This document shows positions 57,186 to 64,000 of a stretch of 64,000 bases of DNA, piece by piece. Where the stretch lies: NCBI RefSeq assembly GCF_965638725.1, contig NC_134949.1:77220017-77284016 (forward strand), read 5' to 3'. The notes under the pieces were generated by a model that saw only the letters and a program-made list of their open reading frames with translations, searched no databases and was not told where the DNA came from. A program made the translations under genes and the position numbers. Positions within the stretch are counted from its first letter, which is position 1; every line of letters starts with the position of its first letter. This DNA is from Aptenodytes patagonicus (Eukaryota; Chordata; Aves; Sphenisciformes; Spheniscidae).

Positions 57186-59744
57186 ATTCTGGAAATACCA
57201 GCATCTCTTTTTAAATTTGAGGAAAAACCCACCAGATAACGTAGGGTTCAATGCGTGAGCTGGGAGTTGAACTGCTAGTCGTTTTCCGTATTTTTGAGTT
57301 AGCAGCCTTGCATTATTGTAGGATGCTCTTTATTGCCACATAATATCTGCTCGTTTCCTGATCAAAACTCCCTACTTCTATATATTGGACATGCTGTCAT
57401 TGACTTGCAAGTTACAGGTGTTGCTATTGCACATAGACGGGTAAGAGCAATTCAAATACGTCTCTAGCATGCTGATCCGTAAGGAATTAGGTGCAGCCAC
57501 TCAGAGACTGCACCGGTGAAAGGAAGAGTATAACGTGGCACAGGATACGTCTTGTATACAGCCTGTTTTGAGGATTAAAAAATACAAAGCTATTCCTACC
57601 TGTAACAAATACTAAAACGGAAGTATTTAGTCAGACCTGTATTTAAATAAATATTAATACTATTTTGTCAAATTTGCATATCTGTAGTCATAAATTTAGT
57701 CTGCTGTTGTGAGGCTCTTGTGCTATCCAAATTCCACAGAAGGAAAAACTGCTGGGGAGGTGAACAGGCTCCAGCACAGCCCTAGTTCTGTAACGGGATC
57801 TTTGTTAAGAGTAACTGGGCTGTGGCGATTGACTAAGCCATGTAAATACACCCATGTCCTGGGAGGCTTGAGGGGCCAGATTTTCATTTGAAGTCAGTTA
57901 TGGGGCCTGGTTTTGGTTTTGTTTTTTCGTAGAAAAACTGCATCCAGCGCATCTCAAGTTGGTTGGGGGGTAGGGTGGATTTTTTTTGTTGTTGGTTGTT
58001 TGTTTGCTTTTTAAAAACTAGTGGACTTAGAAAACTTGAGTGAAATGTTTGGGCTTTGCTTGTGGATTTTTTTTTTTTTATTATATTGAGATGTCTTAAT
58101 TTGAGATTTGTATGTTGCTGGAAAAGGGGTTAGATCTTCATAGCAGATTCCCTGATACAGCTTAACATGTGCATCGCCTTAAACTTGTTAACTTGGAAAC
58201 TTGCTGTGGGAGATGGTGTACTCTTCAGTAACGATACAATTCTTTTAATTTCATATCTTTCTATTTTTCATATTTGAAAACTGCTGTATTTCTGCAGCCT
58301 GATGTTGCCTAACCGTAGGAGCTATTTCTTTTAGTTTCTGTTTATTTGAATACGCTAGCCCACTTTATGTTAAAGCGTGTATCGGTATCAAACAGTTAAT
58401 CACACCTAGAAGTAAACCTTAACCAGAGGTATAAGCTCCCTAGTAAGTCTGTGTGGTTTTTCAGTACTCTACCTGTGTCTAGTTTAGTGAATGTTGCCAA
58501 GTTAATAGAGATGCAGTTTGTGATACAGTTAAAAACCAGTAATGCAATAAAGCAAGAGAGCCAAAATTGCTCTTTTTTCCTTGAGAAATAATGTAATGTT
58601 TCGGTCAGTGAGTAGTACTGGAAGATACACGACCCCCAGAGTTCTTGTATGTTGTGTTGCTGGACTAGCTGTTGTAAATCTCTGTCTGTTCTTCTACAGT
58701 TTGCAGCTTAGTCCGTAAGGTTGTATATCTTTTGTTGGGCTCTGACACAAGGAAGGGGGAAAAACACCGATTCGCTACAGCTTTCTAATGGACAAAGCAT
58801 TAGATGGGGGCTTGGAGATGTGGATTCCTTTCCTCTCTCTCATAGATGTGCTGATTTGTCCAGCCCCTGCTGTTGGGGCTTAAAGATCTCTGTTTAAAAA
58901 ACAATGTGCAGTGGTAGCGATCTCCTTATGGGGGTACTCATGCAAGAATTGTAGGGCATGCAGGATTACTGTGTCTGTACCATTTAGCACCCCAACTTTC
59001 AGTACAAAAAAAAAAAAAGGGAGGGGAGAGGCAAATGCCTTTAGAAAAAGGCATTGTATCCTCCCTGAGAAGTCTTGACTGCCTCCAAACTTCTAATACT
59101 GAAGAGAGGGAGGGTGGGGGAGAAAAAACCCTACATATCAGCTGCTAACAAACATATCAGGTTACATGCGGGAGAGCTGTAAAAGGAAACTTTGGTTGAG
59201 ACGAGAGAATAAATGGAGGGAAAGCATCATGGGAACAAAACAAAAGCATTGAGCAAGATAGAAAATGGTTCTGCATATTATGTTGGACAAGGAGTACTGC
59301 CCAGTGAACAAATTGTGCTTTGAAGAAAGATAGCACAGAGCATAATGGAAAATTCCATTGAAAAACAATCTCAACCACTTCAAACAAGCAGGAGCATTTC
59401 ACGCTGAGAATCCATACAGCCCACTGGCAAAGAGGTTGGAATCAATTCGGTAAATGTAAGCGGCTGATCAAAGCCTAGTATTCTTGACTATAAACAACCA
59501 TGCTCAGAGGAAAGGAACACCTCGCAGCAGCTGTTCGCGTTTTCAGATACAAGAATGTGGAGGAATTCATACACTTGTTTTTAAAGGTACTGGAAAAAGT
59601 GGATTAACAATATTTTAGCTTTTAATCCTTAGCTTACTATTGCGGATGATCTTTGGATATCTGGGAGCTTCTGCTGTGTGTGGCGTGGGGAGGGTGTCCT
59701 GGCCATCCCCGCAGAATTGATACCAAGAGATTCTGGGAGTTTGC
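57186..59744. other. Gene-free sequence downstream of MED21
   Basis: AT-rich with short T- and A-runs and only short open frames. It contains two AATAAA hexamers that could extend the MED21 3' UTR (57646, 58546). I see no coding exon, RNA gene or clear repeat. Confidence 0.55.
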
Positions 59745-60450
59745 AGTAATACTGGCCAGAGACTGCCTGGCTGGGGAGCAGCTCTGCTCAAACGGACCTG
59801 GGGGTCGTGGCAGACAGCAAGCTGAAAATGTGCCGGGAGCTGGCCCTGGCAATAAAAAAGGCCAACAGCATCCTGGGCTGTATTAGAGGGAGCGCAGCCG
59901 GTAGATCGAGGAAGGCGATTACTTCCATCTGCTCAGCACGTGTTAGACTGCATCTGGAACACTCTGTACAGTTTTGGGCCCTCAACACCAGAAAGATGCT
60001 GATAAACTAGATGTTCAGCAGAAGGCCACCACAATGGCATGGGCCGGAGCACCTCCCCCATGAGGAGAGGCTGAGGGAGCTAGGCTGGGAGAAGAGACGG
60101 CTTTGGGGACACCTAACAGGAGCCTGCCCATACCTACGGGGAGGTTATGGAGAAGACAGGGCCGGGCTCTTCACAGTGGTGTGTGGCGGAAGAATGACGG
60201 ACAGTGGACATAAATTGAAACAGCAGAGGTTCAGACTGGTCACAATGGAAAGCTTTTTCATCATCAGGACAGTTAAGTTTTGGAACGTGGTCCCCGAGAA
60301 GCTGGAAATGGTGGGAGGTTTTTCAAGACCTGACTGGATAAAGCTCTGAGCAACCTCATCTGACCTCACAGCTGACCCACCTTTGAGCAGGAGGTCGGAC
60401 TAGACACCTCCTGAGAGGTCCCTTCCGACCTGAATGATCCTGTGGATACT
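59745..60450 (+). mobile_element. CR1 LINE fragment, 3' end, sense orientation
   Basis: Typical avian CR1 sequence: GGACCTGGGGGTCGTGGCAG, AAAAAGGCCAACAGCATCCT, CAGTTTTGGGCCCTC, GAGGAGAGGCTGAGGGAGCT and a terminal GGTCCCTTCCGACCTGAATG. In translation, decayed reverse transcriptase C-terminal phrases remain (such as HEERLRELGWEKRRLW and FWNVVPEKLEMV), in shifted frames. The element is strongly 5'-truncated and diverged. The left boundary is approximate and may be up to 60 bp further left. The right end stops at GATCCTGTGGAT, where intact copies carry an ATTCTATG-type repeat. Confidence 0.88.
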
Positions 60451-63400
60451 AGACACATTAACGGTTTCAGAAAGAACCAAGCAAGTATTAAGGAATGTTG
60501 TTGTCCCCTTTCAAGAGAGGCAGATCTGGAGGACAGAAAACTTGAGGTGTCTGGTATCAGTCCCATTCTTGCTGATGAGATTTTGTGAGGTAGGTCTCTG
60601 CACTGGGAGGCCATCGAGTTGACCTTACGTGCGGTGTGAAATTCCATGCTGTAGTGACCCAAGTTTCCAACAGCTGCCCTTGGAGAGCGTGATATGCAAA
60701 ATCCACATCCTACACTTAACAGCAAATTGATCTGTCAGATGATGCTGACTCACTGTTAGACAAAGCCAGACTCCTCTAAAGAAAGAAATTGTATCTGTGT
60801 TTTATATAGCTTGTTATGTAGTCTTACATAAGAAATAATGAAAGCCCTATTTTCAGGCACCAAACCTGAGACTAGAGCACAAGTTTTATTCTAGCTTTTT
60901 CTTTCAAATCTATGGAAGACAGTTTGAATTACTTTTATTGACTTAAGAACAAATTGTTGATTGACTGACAGGACCTTTTTACTTCTAACCCGTAGGACTA
61001 TGTTCTAGCAACAAAGGGCACAGAAAACAAAGTTTGCAAACGAGGTGTTTTTTATGCTCCAAATATGTCAGCCACTGTGTTTTACGTGCTTGCAATGAGC
61101 AGCGTCCACGGTGGAAATCATCTCCAGGAAGTTTTTGTCTGTTTTAATGTAGTTAGTTTAACATGCTTTGTAGGAGTGTAGCTTCACAATCCTTACACGC
61201 TGTTTGTGTACACTTAGATGCAGGCTTTAGGTTTGTTTTTGTTTCTTGGAAAGCTTTGTAGGAAACCTTGCTTCTTCATGGTAGCTAAACAAGCAGAACA
61301 GGAATTTTATATTCTCGCTGCTGCTGTACCCAAGCAGGGTAGCCAAGTAGCGAAACACATTCAACTCCTGCTCTGAGCACAAAAGGGCTATCATTTTATG
61401 ACTGTTTAGACTGTCACCCTGTTTCTTCTGAATTTCTGTTTATAGCTAACGTACGGGTAGCATAGCACAGTAGTAGAAACAGACCTTCCCCTGACTATTT
61501 TAACTTGATATTTACTTACTATAAATATTGCCAGGGTCCTGAATTTAGCCTCTTTAGCCTTACACACTTCACTGAAGCCCTAAATGAATTAATTTTTGTG
61601 AGGTGGAAACTTGTAGCTGAGTAGGGACTGTGCAATTTGGCTACAAAACATCCTTTCTCCACCCTGCCTGCTTAAAAAGAGAAGACTGAAATAGAAGCCC
61701 TCTTTCAAGAAACAACATACTTCATTCTATGTCTGTGTGGGAAAGCAATTGACTGCACATTAACTTTCCACAAGCGCTAGAGAAAAATTGTAATTGTTTT
61801 CCCATCTCATGATCCAGGGGAGAGAAGCCATACTCATAAAAAGGACAGCACCCTTGAAGCTAAGAGCTCAAAAGAAGAGGGCTCTTGCACCGAGACTCTA
61901 CTAAGATTGTGGAGGTGGAGCTTCCGCAGGTGTCTCTCTGGTGCCTTCTCCAGGTGTCCGCAGAGTGATGAAGAGGAAGAAGTAACAGTCTGCTTGCTTG
62001 GCACCTGGGGAACTGCCTTCAGTTGGGAAAAATGGGAATGCAAATTTTATTTCAGTGCTGAAGAAGAGGGATGTTAAAGGAAAAATGTCAGGACGGTCGG
62101 GATACAATTGTACACGACCTAATGAAGTGCACCTTTCTGAAAGAAAAGAAAAAATATGGTTCCCTCTCTTTGCTTCCTTTCCAGAGGTATCAGAAAAAGG
62201 GTGGGTTCTGTTTACAGTTGGCCTGCCATTTTATTTTGAATGCTCACGTCAACAAACACTCAACATAAGCAAGTATTCATTTTGAAAACTGGGCAGTTTC
62301 CAGATTCTGCAGTTAGATAAACCTCTCCGCATGTGGCAGCGAGCACTCTATGTGTTTAATGAACCTGGGATTGAAAGGAGAGCTTTGGCAAAGGAGGTTT
62401 TCACTTGGTGGTGTTTTAAAAATTGCAGTAAGCTGCTGTCAGAAAGCTCTCTCTCGTGCAGTGATGCAGTGAGGGTACAATAATTTATCCAACTTCCGCT
62501 GTAAAAAAGCCAGCAGAATCGCCCAGCTGTTGTCAAATGGCATTTGATGGAGAGGAAGCAGACCCTTTATTTCAGTGGGACTGTGTACGCGTGTGTAAAG
62601 CTAAGGAAGCATCCTAACTGTCCTAGGCTCCGAAAAGTGGGGCATGTGCCTCTCTACATTTACTGTGTGATTTACAAAGAAAGAGGCACAGTGTAAAATG
62701 ATGGAAGAGAAACACTGCAGCGAAGAAGAAAAAACATTTTAGACGACTTCAAGGGCAGTGAGTGAGTATACAATGTCCACCTAGCATCGGACCTCCTGGT
62801 GAGGTACCTCCTCTTCTCTCATGAGGCTCCCCCTACTTGGCTCTCCCTACAGCATCGCAGTCAGGGCTGGGGCTGCAGTGTGGACACGCCTTTAGCCTCA
62901 TGAATGTAGAAGCCGAGTCACGCCTAAATTGGATTCCTAAAGCAATCTCCTAAAGGATGCACAATGTGGTCCTCCTTCCCCAAACATCACCGCATTTGAA
63001 TGTAAAACTATGCAACTGGTTAAAATTACACGGGTTTAATTTGAACCGCGGGAGCCAGCTATGAAAAGGTGCCTACAGTTGATCCGGGTGACGTGTTCCA
63101 GCTTGCTTTAGGCATCCAGGAGCCCAAACTGCACTGCTTTAGTCGTCACTGTTAACGAAGGAGGGCTGAAGTTCCTAGGCGCTACAGAGGTCCTGAGGTT
63201 TTCAGTGTGTCAGACAGATGTACAAGGAGCGTAGAGTGGGACCTGCCCTTGCTTATGCTGACCGACAACAAGGGGAATCCTTCCCATGACTCCAGCAAGC
63301 TGTGGAGGAGGCCCCTGGTGTGCTTAGAGGGAGTAAAAACCTCTAATGAGGCAGAATGAGCAGCTCTGACTTGTTTTGGTGTGCTCAAGCGTGCAGAGTG

Positions 63401-64000
63401 TAATTCTACTCAGTGCATTAGTATTTCTCAGCCGAGAACAATTGTGTTTGCTTCCCTATCTTGCTTCTTCTGCAGGTATTTTGCAGCAGCTGCAGGTGAA
63501 TGAGTATACAGCCACATTCACCTGTGTGGTTCCTTCCACTTGTTGACCAGTTAAAAGTGATTAAACCCTGCCAGCCTCTCTAACAGGAGAAGGAATTCAG
63601 GTGGTGAGGAATGCTAAAAGGCACTGTTTGACCTTAGGTGTAGCTGGGGAGTAAGGGATCGGTTTTCTTTTCTCAAAAGTTGTATCATGAGCTTGTACTT
63701 ACGATTTAAGAAAACTGCTAGGCATCTGTAGATGACAGTATTCCTTAACCGTGTTACTTGTTATTTATGATTAGGTCGTGTTTAATTGTCTGTCGTGTGA
63801 TGGTGGATGCTGACCTCATCTGAAGTCCTGGCTTTGGAATAGACCATAAATTGGTAGGCTAAAATGTAAGAAAGGCATTTATTCCGGGGATACTGTATCA
63901 GGAAGAATCCTATGGAGCAGCATCAGAAATGAACCTGATCATTTAGGGTAATTTAGTGGTAATATTTACCATGGTAAGAAAGATTATGCTTATACTCTGC
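60451..64000. other. Gene-free sequence to the right edge
   Basis: About 3.5 kb without a recognisable coding exon, repeat or RNA gene. The open frames are under 100 codons and resemble nothing I know. In human the next genes beyond MED21 are C12orf71 and STK38L; no exon of either is seen here. Confidence 0.55.

Noticed and set aside
1-64000. CRISPR arrays, operons, bacterial ribosome binding sites
   Set aside because: The window is vertebrate nuclear DNA. No regularly spaced direct repeats and no tightly packed prokaryotic frames are seen.

Overview
This is vertebrate nuclear DNA, most likely from a bird. It has spliced genes with long AT-rich introns and GC-rich CpG-island promoters. It also carries the 3' end of a CR1 LINE (59745-60450) and a solo LTR of a type common in bird genomes (55071-55638). 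That LTR family is one I associate with birds outside the chicken lineage, which is a weak, memory-based hint.

Four orthologous protein-coding genes can be reconstructed exon by exon. They have the same order and orientation that I recall for human 12p11.23. (1) INTS13 (Integrator subunit 13), minus strand: seven coding exons for residues 1-296 plus a non-coding first exon near 9.5-10 kb; the rest lies beyond the left edge. (2) FGFR1OP2 (SIKE family), plus strand: complete, five coding exons, 215 aa. (3) TM7SF3 (seven-span membrane protein), minus strand: complete, twelve coding exons, 563 aa. (4) MED21 (Mediator subunit), plus strand: complete, four coding exons, 144 aa. The joined reading frames close with no frameshift or internal stop.

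Layout: INTS13 and FGFR1OP2 are head to head across a CpG island (about 9.35-11.1 kb) whose core has a CCAAT box and three copies of TCTCGCGAGA. FGFR1OP2 and TM7SF3 converge, with about 6 kb of apparently gene-free DNA between their 3' ends. TM7SF3 and MED21 diverge from two CpG-rich promoters about 2.3 kb apart. From MED21's 3' end to the right edge I see only the CR1 fragment and no gene.

The four genes do not form one pathway. INTS13 and MED21 act in RNA polymerase II transcription (Integrator and Mediator), FGFR1OP2 is a coiled-coil protein of the SIKE/STRIPAK group, and TM7SF3 is a membrane protein. They are a conserved linkage block, not a functional cluster. I found no novel multi-gene system. 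The most unusual structure is a perfect inverted repeat with 35-bp arms and a 4-bp centre at 47555-47628, just upstream of the TM7SF3 start codon. Other points of note are a GC-AG intron in MED21, the triple CGCG element in the INTS13/FGFR1OP2 promoter, an in-frame ATG split across the FGFR1OP2 first intron, and a sense-oriented solo LTR 324 bp before the last MED21 exon.
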